DNA from: an uncultured Ruminococcus sp.
Lineage (GTDB): Bacteria > Bacillota > Clostridia > Oscillospirales > Ruminococcaceae
Direction: 5' to 3'
Length of the DNA stretch: 64,000 nt
NCBI GenBank assembly: GCA_947627445.1
Contig: CANQWA010000003.1
Coordinates: 1 to 64,000, forward strand
In this document: one piece after another, positions 9,329 to 17,348 of the stretch
Layout of the letters: the number at the start of each line of letters is the position of its first letter
Position numbering within the stretch: the stretch's first letter is position 1
Notes under the pieces: generated by a model
The model's input: only the letters and a program-made list of their open reading frames with translations
The model's database searches: none
What the model was told of the DNA's origin: nothing
Made by a program: the position numbers and the translations under genes

Positions 9329-10290
9329 ATTGGCATCCCTTCGGCAACAGCTTTCAGCAAAATCTCTTTCACTTCTGCCTCCGTGCCGCTGAGAGAACAC
9401 CCAGAAGCCTTGAAATGACCGCCGCCTCCCAGGCTCTGACAAATGGCAGAAACATTCACTTCGTCAGCTGAGCGCATGGAGATCCGGAATTTGCCCGGTT
9501 CTTTCTCCTTCATCGTAATGCCTACTTCTGTGCCGTCCACTTGCAGTGGAAATCCGGCAATACCGTCCAATTCTGCCTCGTCCACCTGAAATTTTTTCAG
9601 AACCTCCTGTGTCATACAGATCAAGGTGCATTTCCCATCCAGATGCTGTTCGAGCCGGTCAATCAGCAACTGCTCCAGACGAAGTCTGCCAAAGCTCTTT
9701 ACGGCAAACATCTTCCGGTTGATCTGGCCGTACCGCACCTCGGGAAACTGTTCTTTCAGATCGGCTGCCGCACGGAATGTTGCGGGACGGGTATTGTCAT
9801 ACTGAAAACAACCGGTATCCGTTGCCATACCGGTATATAAGCAGACCGCCATCTGTTCTGTGACTGTGATCGGCAGCAGCTTTGCCAGCTCACAGAGAAT
9901 CTCACAAGTCGCCGCTGCCTGCCCGTCCAGATAACGTGCCGCCGCATATGGCACATTAGAAATATGATGATCCATGCAAAGATCCACCGCATTTCCAAAC
10001 CGTGCCCGAAGTTCGTCTCCCAACAACTTGGAATCCGCCACATCAACAGAGATGACGCACCTGGGCGCAAAATCCGGCGCTTTTTCCTCTCCCGGCAGCA
10101 TAAAGCGATATCGGTTGGGAATCGGCTCATTGCACAGCACTGCCGCACGCTTTCCCATCTGGTGCAGCATTTCTGCCAGGGCATAGCCTGCACCAATACA
10201 ATCTCCATCCGGGTTCTGGTGGATCAGAATATAGGCATCCTCACATGCTTTCAGCCAGTCGGCCGTTTCCTTCAGATTCCATTCCTGCAA
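9325..10290 (-). CDS. nrnA: DHH/DHHA1 phosphoesterase (NrnA-type oligoribonuclease / pAp phosphatase)
   Basis: 321 residues. HQNPDGDCIGAG near residues 24-35 and DHHISN near 107 are the metal-binding DHH motifs, and GGGHFKASGC near the C-terminus marks the DHHA1 substrate domain. The start appears to be TTG: no in-frame ATG fits, and the TTG lies eight to nine bases after AAAGGGGAG, six bases past the rbfA stop. NrnA homologues degrade short RNA oligomers and dephosphorylate pAp, and the gene often lies between rbfA and truB. The stop overlaps the truB start. Confidence 0.9.
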   Translation of the reverse strand: MQEWNLKETADWLKACEDAYILIHQNPDGDCIGAGYALAEMLHQMGKRAAVLCNEPIPNRYRFMLPGEEKAPDFAPRCVISVDVADSKLLGDELRARFGNAVDLCMDHHISNVPYAAARYLDGQAAATCEILCELAKLLPITVTEQMAVCLYTGMATDTGCFQYDNTRPATFRAAADLKEQFPEVRYGQINRKMFAVKSFGRLRLEQLLIDRLEQHLDGKCTLICMTQEVLKKFQVDEAELDGIAGFPLQVDGTEVGITMKEKEPGKFRISMRSADEVNVSAICQSLGGGGHFKASGCSLSGTEAEVKEILLKAVAEGMPM

Positions 10291-10296
10291 AGCGCT

Positions 10297-10668
10297 TCAC
10301 TCCCCTTTCTTGTCATCCGTTTCTTCCACAGGTTTCAGCATTTTCAATTTGCGGTGAATTTCTGCACTGTGGGCAATCGAATCATCTGCAATGAAATGCA
10401 GCGCCGGACACTTCCGTATCTTCAACCGGTGAAACAGCTCCCGGCGGATAAAACCGGAGGCGCTGTCCAATCCCCGGCAGGATTGTTTTGCCGCATCTTG
10501 ACCGGACAAACTGGACACAAAGATCTTACAGTCAGACAGATCCCGTGACAGCTCTGCCCGGACAACGGTCAGCATCGGATCGATCCGCGGATCTTTCAGT
10601 TCCCGCAGGATCGCCGTCATTTCACGGAGAATATCCTCCTCCGTTCGGTTTGCTTTATAGCTTGCCAT
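10297..10668 (-). CDS. rbfA: 30S ribosome-binding factor A
   Basis: 123 residues with the RbfA KH-like fold signature: LRELKDPRI followed by LTVVRAELSRDLSDCKIFVS. It binds the immature 30S subunit near the 5' end of 16S rRNA and helps late maturation. It lies 18 bp downstream of infB and 6 bp before nrnA, exactly as in the conserved nusA-infB operon. It ends with a charged tail, EETDDKKGE. Confidence 0.95.
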   Translation of the reverse strand: MASYKANRTEEDILREMTAILRELKDPRIDPMLTVVRAELSRDLSDCKIFVSSLSGQDAAKQSCRGLDSASGFIRRELFHRLKIRKCPALHFIADDSIAHSAEIHRKLKMLKPVEETDDKKGE

Positions 10669-10686
10669 GGTTCACACCCTATCCTA

Positions 10687-13359
10687 TCAATCGCGGTATT
10701 CTTCCATCATAAAGGCTTCAAAAATATCGCCTTCCTTAAAGTCACGGAACTTCTCCAGCGTAATGCCGCACTCAAAGCTTTCGCCAACTTCCTTCACGTC
10801 ATCCTTAAAACGCTTCAGACTGGACATCTTATCCTCGGCAATGACGATACCGTCACGAACGACACGGATCTCACACTGGCGTGTCACCTTACCATTCAAT
10901 ACATAAGCACCGGCAACCGCACCTACATTGGAGATCTTATAAACCTGACGCACTTCGATACGACCCATAACGACCTCACGGTATTTCGGCGCAAGCATGC
11001 CCTTCATTGCCGTTTCAATCTCCTCGATCGCATCATAGATCACACGATAGGTACGGATATCCACTTTATCTCTGGCAGCAATTTCCTCTGCCGTCTGATC
11101 GGGACGCACGTTGAATCCGATGATAATGGCATTGGAAGCACTTGCCAGCATGACATCACTTTCCCGAATGCCGCCCACGCCGCCATGGATCACACGGACA
11201 CGAACCTCTTCGTTCGACAACTTCTGGAGAGACTGGGTCACAGCTTCCACAGAGCCCTGTACATCTGCCTTGACGATGAGAGATAACTCCTTCATCTCGC
11301 CCTGCTCGATTTGGCTGAACAGATTATCCAGTGTCACTTTCTGATATTCGCTAAACTTCGCCTGCTTTGCTTCGTGTTTTCGTTGTTCTACCAGCTCACG
11401 TGCCAGGCGTTCATCCTCAACTGCGTTAAAGATATCGCCAGCCTCCGGCACTTCTGCCAGACCGGTAATCTCCACCGGAACAGAAGGTCCGGCAGAATGG
11501 ACGACAACGCCCTTGTCGTTGGTCATGACACGAACGTGACCAACCGCTGTACCTGCAATAATCACATCGCCGGTGCGGAGTGTACCGTTCTGTACCAGCA
11601 ATGTCGCAATGGGACCTCGGCCCTTATCCAGACGTGCTTCTACAACAGTACCCTTGGCACGCTTGCCGGAGTTGGCTTTCAGTTCACTCGTCTCTGCCAC
11701 CAGAAGAATATTTTCCAGCAGTTCATCAATGCCCTCACCGGTCTTTGCAGAAACCGGTACACAGATCACATCGCCGCCCCATTCTTCGCAGACCATGCCG
11801 TACTTGGTCAGTTCTTCCTTGACGCGATCCGGATTTGCGCCTTCTTTATCCATTTTGTTGATGGCAACAATCACGCTGACATTGGCCGCCTTGGCGTGGT
11901 TGATAGATTCTACCGTCTGGGGCATGATGCCATCATCTGCTGCAACTACCAGAATCGCAATATCGGTTATATTGGCACCACGGGCACGCATTGCCGTAAA
12001 CGCCTCATGCCCCGGTGTGTCCAAAAAGGTAATATCCTTGCCCTCATATTGCACCTGATACGCACCAATATGCTGTGTGATACCGCCTGCTTCGCCGGCA
12101 GTGACATGTGCATGCCGGATGCGGTCCAGAATAGAGGTCTTACCATGGTCTACGTGACCCATGACAACAACTACCGGACAGCGTTCTTCGGTATCTTCCG
12201 TATCATCGTCATCCTCAATGAGACGCTCCTCAATCGTAACGATAACTTCCCTTTCTACTTTTGCGCCCAGCTCTTCTGCCACCAGAGAAGCCGTATCAAA
12301 ATCCACTTCTTCATTGATGGAAACCATAACACCCAGCATCATCAGCTTTTTGATGACCTCGGTTGCAGTGACTTTCAGACGAGAAGCCAACTCACCCACA
12401 GCAATATTGTCGGGAATGCGTACACGAAGCTGCTGCTTTCTGGCACGCTCCAGTTCCAAACGGCGAAGCTTATCCTGCTCCGTCTCACGTTTGCTGGAAT
12501 ATTTCTGCTTGTTGCGCTGTGCAGCCTTCTGATTGATCTTCTGCTTTTTGGTAGAATAGTTATCCTTGCTGTATTTGCCGGCTGGTGCGATCTGCTCGTA
12601 TCTCTGGTTATATTTGTCCAGATCCACATAAGAGCCTCTGGTATCTACCGTGCGCCGCTTTTCCGTTGTCACACTGTCTGCCGAAGCGATTTCCATTTCC
12701 ACATGAAGGCGCTCGCCGTGCTTCTGTGCCTTTGCTGCCTGCTTCTGGGGCTTCTGACGGGGAGGACGTTCCTTTTGGGGCTTTTTCTCCGCCCGTGGCT
12801 TTTTCTCTTCTGCCAGTTTCCGCCCTGCCGGCTTTGTCTCTGCCGGTTTCTTTTCTGCGGGCTTCTGCTCTGCCGGCTTTGTCTCTGCCGGTTTCTTTTC
12901 TGCGGGCTTCTGCTCCGCCGGCTTTGTCTCTGCCGGTTTCTTTTCTGCCGGCTTTGCCTCTACAGGCTTCTGCTGGGGTGCAGCTTTGGGTGCGGCATCC
13001 GTCTTTGCTTCCGGCTTTTTCTCTGCTTTGGATCGTTCGGCTGCCTTTTCCGTCTGCTTCTTGGCAGCTTTCTTTTCTGTCTGTTTCTTCTCCGTCTGCT
13101 TCTTTTCCGCCGCAGGCTTTTCCGTCTGCTCCTGCTTGGGACGGGGTGTATTCTTTGACGCAAAATAGCTGTCAAAGCTGTCTACCTGTGCCTTCTGGGA
13201 ATAATATTCCAGTGCCAGATTCACTTCCTCTGTGGTCAAACCGGTAGCTGTTTTCTTCTTGACACCGTTTTCACTGCGCTCTGCATAAAACCCGATCAGC
13301 TCCTGCGGGGATATCTGTAGATCCCTGGCGACATCGCTCAGCTTTAATTTCTTCGTCAT
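10687..13359 (-). CDS. infB: Translation initiation factor IF-2
   Basis: 890 residues. An N-terminal IF2_N helix domain is followed by a long Lys/Pro/Ala/Glu linker, a second IF2_N domain near residue 310, and the GTPase domain with [17 protein letters not shown] and NKMDK motifs and the C-terminal fMet-tRNA binding domains. It delivers initiator tRNA to the 30S subunit. The linker includes three near-identical [15 protein letters not shown] blocks encoded by a 45-bp tandem repeat (about 12830-12963), likely to vary in copy number. AAGGAGGAG precedes the ATG by nine bases. A 169-bp spacer with a family A repeat separates it from ylxQ. Confidence 0.97.
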   Translation of the reverse strand: MTKKLKLSDVARDLQISPQELIGFYAERSENGVKKKTATGLTTEEVNLALEYYSQKAQVDSFDSYFASKNTPRPKQEQTEKPAAEKKQTEKKQTEKKAAKKQTEKAAERSKAEKKPEAKTDAAPKAAPQQKPVEAKPAEKKPAETKPAEQKPAEKKPAETKPAEQKPAEKKPAETKPAGRKLAEEKKPRAEKKPQKERPPRQKPQKQAAKAQKHGERLHVEMEIASADSVTTEKRRTVDTRGSYVDLDKYNQRYEQIAPAGKYSKDNYSTKKQKINQKAAQRNKQKYSSKRETEQDKLRRLELERARKQQLRVRIPDNIAVGELASRLKVTATEVIKKLMMLGVMVSINEEVDFDTASLVAEELGAKVEREVIVTIEERLIEDDDDTEDTEERCPVVVVMGHVDHGKTSILDRIRHAHVTAGEAGGITQHIGAYQVQYEGKDITFLDTPGHEAFTAMRARGANITDIAILVVAADDGIMPQTVESINHAKAANVSVIVAINKMDKEGANPDRVKEELTKYGMVCEEWGGDVICVPVSAKTGEGIDELLENILLVAETSELKANSGKRAKGTVVEARLDKGRGPIATLLVQNGTLRTGDVIIAGTAVGHVRVMTNDKGVVVHSAGPSVPVEITGLAEVPEAGDIFNAVEDERLARELVEQRKHEAKQAKFSEYQKVTLDNLFSQIEQGEMKELSLIVKADVQGSVEAVTQSLQKLSNEEVRVRVIHGGVGGIRESDVMLASASNAIIIGFNVRPDQTAEEIAARDKVDIRTYRVIYDAIEEIETAMKGMLAPKYREVVMGRIEVRQVYKISNVGAVAGAYVLNGKVTRQCEIRVVRDGIVIAEDKMSSLKRFKDDVKEVGESFECGITLEKFRDFKEGDIFEAFMMEEYRD
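12830..12963. repeat. 45-bp tandem repeat inside infB
   Basis: About three tandem copies of a 45-bp unit encode [15 protein letters not shown] in the disordered IF-2 linker. Copies differ by single bases (for example TGCTCTGCC versus TGCTCCGCC). It is an in-frame minisatellite, so copy-number change would not break the gene. Confidence 0.8.
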
Positions 13360-13388
13360 AGGCGAAACTCCTCCTTATTCTGCATGAC

Positions 13389-13446
13389 GGCAACACCGCA
13401 CAAAGACCGCTTGACGGTCTTGTATACAATCTGCCTGCGGTGCTGC
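13389..13446. repeat. Family A element, degenerate short copy (A9) between ylxQ and infB
   Basis: The left end GGCAACACCGCACAAAG (13389-13405) is intact. The right end is worn (GCGGTGCTGC at 13437-13446). Inside is a small hairpin ACCGCTTGACGGT. The rest of the 13360-13528 gap shows no gene. The element interrupts an otherwise tightly packed operon, so it must be transcribed within it. Confidence 0.65.
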
Positions 13447-13528
13447 ATGGATTTCCTGTTTCCATTTATGACTGCCCGATCCGGTGCAGTCCAATGATCC
13501 GCATATCATGCGGTTATTCTGAGATTTT

Positions 13529-13843
13529 CTATTCCTGCTCCTTTGCCAGCATCTGCATCTTCTGAAAAAAGCCATCATCGCAGATACCCAGCACACCAGA
13601 AGCACGTCCGATCATCTGTCCAAGTTCTGTTTTGGTAAACGGCAGCGTGATCAGGGGAATCTTCGCCTGACGGCAAAAATACGCTGCCTCCTTATATGTC
13701 TTTTCGGAAACATCCGAAGCCGCAAGCACACCGGCTGCCGTTCCCTGGTACATGGCGTCCTTGGTTGGCTCCAGCCCCATAGTGAGCTTTCCTGCCTTAC
13801 GGCAAATGGTCAACATCCCCTGCCAGCGCTTTTTGTAATGCAT
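13529..13843 (-). CDS. ylxQ: L7Ae-family RNA-binding protein (YlxQ-like)
   Basis: 104 residues with the L7Ae/L30e pattern: RKAGKLTMG near the start, GVLAASDVSEKT in the middle and GQMIGRASGVLGI near the end. Family members bind kink-turn RNA, and YlxQ is a conserved nusA-infB operon gene of unclear function. The frame is open 26 codons further upstream, but the chosen ATG has GGAGAG upstream and gives the usual length. It overlaps ylxR by 47 bp; a later start at 13816 would reduce this to 20 bp. Confidence 0.85.
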   Translation of the reverse strand: MHYKKRWQGMLTICRKAGKLTMGLEPTKDAMYQGTAAGVLAASDVSEKTYKEAAYFCRQAKIPLITLPFTKTELGQMIGRASGVLGICDDGFFQKMQMLAKEQE

Positions 13844-14090
13844 CTTCCATCTCTCCATATACGGTATCTTCCACACGGCATCCAAAGGAGCGTTCCAGCC
13901 GGTGTCCCTTTTTCGCCGCATAAAGACAGTCCATATTCTTACATAAATATGCGCCTCTGCCGGATTTTTTTCCTGTAAAATCCAACTGGATGCTGCCGGT
14001 GCTGTCCTTTAATATCCGGATTAGTTCCTTTTTAGGCTGCATCTGACCGCAGCCAACACAAAGCCGCATGGATATTTTCTTACTCTTCAA
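13797..14090 (-). CDS. ylxR: YlxR family RNA-binding protein (DUF448)
   Basis: 97 residues. MRLCVGCGQMQPKKELIRI and KKSGRGAYLC are hallmark YlxR motifs. The likely start is TTG at 14090, because GGAGGAG lies seven bases upstream and the resulting MKSKKIS lead matches the family. The alternative ATG seven codons later has no good ribosome site. YlxR has been linked to RNA binding and to RNase P in B. subtilis. It overlaps the nusA end by 11 bp and ylxQ by 47 bp, so three cistrons are tightly coupled. Confidence 0.9.
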   Translation of the reverse strand: MKSKKISMRLCVGCGQMQPKKELIRILKDSTGSIQLDFTGKKSGRGAYLCKNMDCLYAAKKGHRLERSFGCRVEDTVYGEMEDALQKALAGDVDHLP

Positions 14091-15231
14091 CGCTGCTCTC
14101 CTCCGGTACTGTTTCTGACTCTGTCATTTCTGTCGTTGGAGAGGGTGCTTCTGCTTTGGTTTTCTCTGAGCTGTCCACAATGGTCGCCTGCTTGAAAATG
14201 TCAAACTCCGGCTTAATGTCAATCTTATAGCCGGTCAGCTTGGCAGCCAGCTTGGCGTTCTGTCCTCGGTTGCCGATGGCAAGAGAAAGCTGATTGTTGG
14301 GCACGGTGATCTCACAGGTGCGCTCTTCCTCGCTGAGAATTTTCACATGCAGAACCGTTGCCGGTGCCAGAGCCTTTGCAATGAATTCCTCCGACTTTTC
14401 GCTGTAGGGAATAATATCAATCTTCTCCCCGTTCAGTTCGGACACGATCGCAGAAATACGGGAACGCTTCGGTCCGATACAAGCGCCGATGGCATCCACA
14501 TTGGGATCCTTCGACCAGACTGCCACCTTGGTTCTGGAACCAGCCTCACGGGAAATCGATTTGATCTCCACCGTACCATCGTAGATCTCCGGAATCTCCA
14601 GTTCAAACAGACGCTTGACCAGTTCCTTCCGGGCACGGGAAATTTTGATAATCGGCTTTTTCATCTTATTGGCAATGGTGGTGATGTAAACCTTGATCAT
14701 CTGTCCCTCCCGCAGGATTTCTCCCGGGATCTGTTCATTCCGGAACAGGTACAGCTCGTTTTTGTTATACTGTACCGTAGCCGCACCTCCCGGCTCGACC
14801 TGTGTTACCTGACATGTGATGAGATCATTTTCCAGATCTTGGAATTCATTCAAAATCCGCTCACGGTTGATCTCTCGGAGATCGCCTTTGATGGACTGCT
14901 TGGCAGATTGTGCCGCCGCACGTCCGAACTTGGCAATATCCAGCCGCTTTTCGACAGTGCCGCCCACATAGGCATTTGGATCTATGGTGCGCGCCACATC
15001 GATGTTGACCTCGTTGTCATCCAGAGGCTCATCGTCCACGACCGTCTGTATCAGGAACATGTCAAAGGTCTTTGTCTCCGGGTCGATATCCACCCGAATG
15101 TTCTCCTCGCTGTCCGGATAAGCCTTACGGGCTGCCTTGAGCATCGCTGACTTTACCTTTTCGATCAGCAGTTCGATATCTACATTTGCTTCACTTCCCA
15201 GAGAAGAAAGCGCCTCAAAAAAATTATCCAT
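14080..15231 (-). CDS. nusA: Transcription termination/antitermination factor NusA
   Basis: 383 residues with the order N-terminal RNA-polymerase-binding domain, S1 domain (about 135-200), then KH1 and KH2, marked by IGPKRSRISAIVSELNGEKIDII and LAIGNRGQNAKLAAKLTGYKIDI-like segments. An acidic Thr/Glu/Ser tail of about 40 residues follows the KH domains, and the long E. coli-type acidic repeats are absent, as in Firmicutes. It binds RNA polymerase and modulates pausing and termination. GGAGGG lies 12 bases before the ATG, rather far. It follows rimP by 21 bp. Confidence 0.97.
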   Translation of the reverse strand: MDNFFEALSSLGSEANVDIELLIEKVKSAMLKAARKAYPDSEENIRVDIDPETKTFDMFLIQTVVDDEPLDDNEVNIDVARTIDPNAYVGGTVEKRLDIAKFGRAAAQSAKQSIKGDLREINRERILNEFQDLENDLITCQVTQVEPGGAATVQYNKNELYLFRNEQIPGEILREGQMIKVYITTIANKMKKPIIKISRARKELVKRLFELEIPEIYDGTVEIKSISREAGSRTKVAVWSKDPNVDAIGACIGPKRSRISAIVSELNGEKIDIIPYSEKSEEFIAKALAPATVLHVKILSEEERTCEITVPNNQLSLAIGNRGQNAKLAAKLTGYKIDIKPEFDIFKQATIVDSSEKTKAEAPSPTTEMTESETVPEESSVEE

Positions 15232-15252
15232 GGTTGTTTCATTCCCTCCGTG

Positions 15253-15732
15253 TTAAAAATCTACTTCTACATACCGCCGCACATAGGACAGATCCGCCAA
15301 CTGCAGGATGACTTCTGTCCCCTCTGACAGCCGGATCTGAATATGCTGTGTATCGAACCCGGTCAGTTCACCGATCCATTCCCGCACGCCGTCCACCGGA
15401 CGGATTGCACGGGCTCGAACCTGCATGCCAATGGTGCTTTCAAAGTGAAAGGGCTGGTTCAATTCCCGCTCCAGTCCCGCAGAGCCTACCTCCAGCATAT
15501 ACGCCTGCTGGATGGGGTCTGCTGCATCTACAGCAGCGTTGACAGGACGGGTCATTTTTTCGCAGTCTTCTATGGTAATACCATCCGGATGATCGATAAA
15601 TATCCGCAGATACCAATAAGCACCCTCTTTTTCAAAGCTGACGTCCCAGATACTGTAGCCGTTTTCGTCTGCGATGGGCTTCACCAAATCGTAAACAATA
15701 CGTTCTGTTCCGCCGAATTTCTTCATTTTCAT
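15253..15732 (-). CDS. rimP: Ribosome maturation factor RimP
   Basis: 159 residues. GYSIWDVSFEKEGAYWYLRIFID and DCEKMTRPVNAAVD motifs and the C-terminal SH3-like domain mark RimP. It is needed for 30S maturation. The frame stays open far upstream, but AAGGAG seven to eight bases before the ATG at 15732 fixes the start. It is the first gene of the rimP-nusA-infB operon and has a leader of about 190 nt with a strong hairpin and a repeat B fragment, preceded by a good sigma-A promoter. Confidence 0.93.
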   Translation of the reverse strand: MKMKKFGGTERIVYDLVKPIADENGYSIWDVSFEKEGAYWYLRIFIDHPDGITIEDCEKMTRPVNAAVDAADPIQQAYMLEVGSAGLERELNQPFHFESTIGMQVRARAIRPVDGVREWIGELTGFDTQHIQIRLSEGTEVILQLADLSYVRRYVEVDF

Positions 15733-15800
15733 GCCGTTTCTCCTTCCTGTTTTCGCTGCCGTTTCTGCACCCTGAGAGCTTGCTTTCAGAAAAACATGTG

Positions 15801-15835
15801 TACGTCTTTTCGGCAAGTTTTGCCGCACACTCTTT
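15801..15835. repeat. Repeat B core fragment in the rimP leader
   Basis: TCTTTTCGGCAAGTTTTGCCG at 15805-15825 matches the core of element B (32022-32178, reverse strand) at all but one position. It lies in the transcribed leader of rimP and forms its own short hairpin (CGGCAA/TTGCCG). Confidence 0.55.
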
Positions 15836-15879
15836 TTATGCAAACAAGATCTGACGGTGCAAAAAGGGTTCATACACAA

Positions 15880-15909
15880 ACGAAAGACCGGTGGAGTTCC
15901 GGTCTTTCG
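15880..15909 (-). promoter_or_regulatory. Terminator-like hairpin in the rimP-nusA operon leader
   Basis: An 11-bp perfect stem CGAAAGACCGG/CCGGTCTTTCG with an 8-base loop sits 10-40 nt after the predicted transcription start, and the minus-strand copy is followed by TTTG. The T run is short, so it could be an attenuator, a binding site for autoregulation by NusA, or a 5' stabiliser. The sequence alone does not decide. Confidence 0.5.
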
Positions 15910-15925
15910 CTGCGTGTTTATATGC

Positions 15926-15954
15926 ATTATACCACATTTTCAAATGAAAATCAA
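15926..15954 (-). promoter_or_regulatory. Sigma-A promoter of rimP-nusA operon
   Basis: On the minus strand TTGATT, a 17-base spacer and TATAAT with an extended TGG before it. The predicted start is near 15918, about 187 nt above the rimP ATG. Confidence 0.8.
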
Positions 15955-16127
15955 GTATTTTCAGAAAAAAAATCCGTTTTTTCCGGAAAAATTTCATTCT
16001 CGACGAAAATCATCTCTGCAGACAACAAAACAGGCGCAGAAAACCACGCCCGTTTTGTTGTATTATAGGGGTAAAAATGAAAAAATGAAGAGGTCAGATT
16101 GGATATTCTGTCTGAGCGCCTGCTCTT

Positions 16128-16165
16128 AGGCAAATCCGCACAAAGAGCGCCTATCGGCTTTGCTC
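16128..16165. repeat. Family A element, short copy (A3)
   Basis: AGGCAAATCCGCACAAAG (16128-16145) followed by AGCGCCTATCGGCTTTGCTC, ending exactly at the stop codon of the wall protein (minus strand TAA then GAGCAAAGCC). It is partly hairpin-forming (AAGAGC/GCTCTT) and could act as the gene's terminator. The rest of the gap to 15955 is AT-rich with no gene; a weak second TATAAT lies on the minus strand near 16063. Confidence 0.65.
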
Positions 16166-17164
16166 TTACTTCTTCTTTCTGCTGATGGTGCAAGCTGCTG
16201 CGCCCAGTGCCAATGTTGCTACTGCGCCCAGTGCAACTGCCGCAATGCCGAAGTCGCCGGTATTCGAGGTCGTTAAGTTGTTGCCGCTGGTCTTGTTGAC
16301 GGAATTGTTGCTGGTGTTATTATTTTTATTGCCGCTCGTATTATTGTTATTATTATTGTTGCTGTTATTGTTATTATTGCCGCCCGCATTGTTATTGTTA
16401 TTGTTGCCGTTTGAATTGCTGTTGTTATTGTTGCCGCCCGAATTATTATTGTTGTTATTATTGTTGCTGCCGCCGTTATTGGAATTGCCGCCGTTATTGG
16501 AATTGCCGCCGTTGCCTTCCTCGGCATAACCGCCGCCTGCGCTGATACCCTTTACAGTAAAGTTGACAACAACCTTGTCGTCAGCCATCAGACCGCCCTC
16601 TGGTTTATAGTTATCACCGCCGCTCAGCTGGTTGACTTTCGGCTCAGTCCACATGTTCAGGATGTTGACACGAATGCTCTTGCCGTCATCCGCAGTACGC
16701 AGGGAACCGTTCGTCTCCCCGGCATAGGGGATCGTGGTAGTTGTGCCGTCTACGTGCTGTACCTCGATAGAATCAATGTATACACCGGCAGTACAGCCTT
16801 CCGGCAAACCGCCTGCAGGTGTGGTGGTATTTTCCGGTGAAAATGCATATGCATTGATATTGGTGGACAGGATCATGCACTCGATGGTCTCAGAACCGCC
16901 GACCATGGTTACATCGACAGAATAGCTGCCGTCACCTGTAATAGATGCCTCTGTGCCTGTGATATTGTTTTTGGTAGAAACAAGCGGATCCGTCTCGGAT
17001 ACCCACTTCGCATCGCCGCCTGCCTGAATCGCCAGAAATGCGGTGTACGGTCCCTCATCGATTGCCTCCAGTTCCGCAAACGCAGTGATAGAGGTCACAG
17101 AAACAACAGCCATAGCAGCCGCAGCAACCGCCGCAGCAATCTTTTTCAGAAATGTATTCTTCAT
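16166..17164 (-). CDS. Secreted Asn/Gly-rich cell-surface protein with sortase-like C-terminus
   Basis: 332 residues. A signal peptide (KKIAAAVAAAAMAVVSVTSI, ending AFA) is followed by a folded domain of about 170 residues, then an extreme Asn/Gly/Ser low-complexity region (about 75 residues). The C-terminus reads NTGD, a hydrophobic helix and RKKK. This resembles sortase sorting signals in which LPXTG is degenerate, so it may be wall-anchored or simply membrane-anchored. The folded part may be a cohesin- or CBM-like beta domain, but I cannot assign it. AAGGAGG precedes the chosen ATG; an upstream in-frame ATG at 17209 has no such site. Confidence 0.8.
   Translation of the reverse strand: MKNTFLKKIAAAVAAAAMAVVSVTSITAFAELEAIDEGPYTAFLAIQAGGDAKWVSETDPLVSTKNNITGTEASITGDGSYSVDVTMVGGSETIECMILSTNINAYAFSPENTTTPAGGLPEGCTAGVYIDSIEVQHVDGTTTTIPYAGETNGSLRTADDGKSIRVNILNMWTEPKVNQLSGGDNYKPEGGLMADDKVVVNFTVKGISAGGGYAEEGNGGNSNNGGNSNNGGSNNNNNNNNSGGNNNNSNSNGNNNNNNAGGNNNNNSNNNNNNNTSGNKNNNTSNNSVNKTSGNNLTTSNTGDFGIAAVALGAVATLALGAAACTISRKKK
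16313..16514. repeat. Asn-codon microsatellite in the surface-protein gene
   Basis: Nearly uninterrupted AAT/AAC codons with Gly and Ser codons (read on the minus strand). It is simple-sequence DNA that is prone to slippage and would change spacer length in steps of one or more residues. Confidence 0.75.
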
Positions 17165-17227
17165 AATAGAACTCCTCCTTAAATTGCAAATATGAACCGA
17201 CATGTCCATATCTTACGTCACATTATC

Positions 17228-17257
17228 ATTATATCACAAATCCGGCTGCATTGTCTA
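17228..17257 (-). promoter_or_regulatory. Promoter of the Asn-rich surface-protein gene
   Basis: On the minus strand TAGACA, 18 bases, TATAAT, giving a leader of about 55 nt before the chosen ATG. Only the -10 is a full consensus match. The gap 17258-17348 contains nothing else clear. Confidence 0.6.
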
Positions 17258-17348
17258 TGCACAAATTCACTAAATTTAACCTTAAAATTCGTGAATTTTG
17301 ACGAACTTCGCACAATTCATCCAGAGCCCGGAAAGGACTGCTAAACCA

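Noticed and set aside
11311..13158. 615-codon plus-strand open frame opposite infB
   Set aside because: It is an antisense shadow of infB caused by its Lys/Ala/Pro codon pattern, full of Cys, Leu and Phe runs with no family resemblance.
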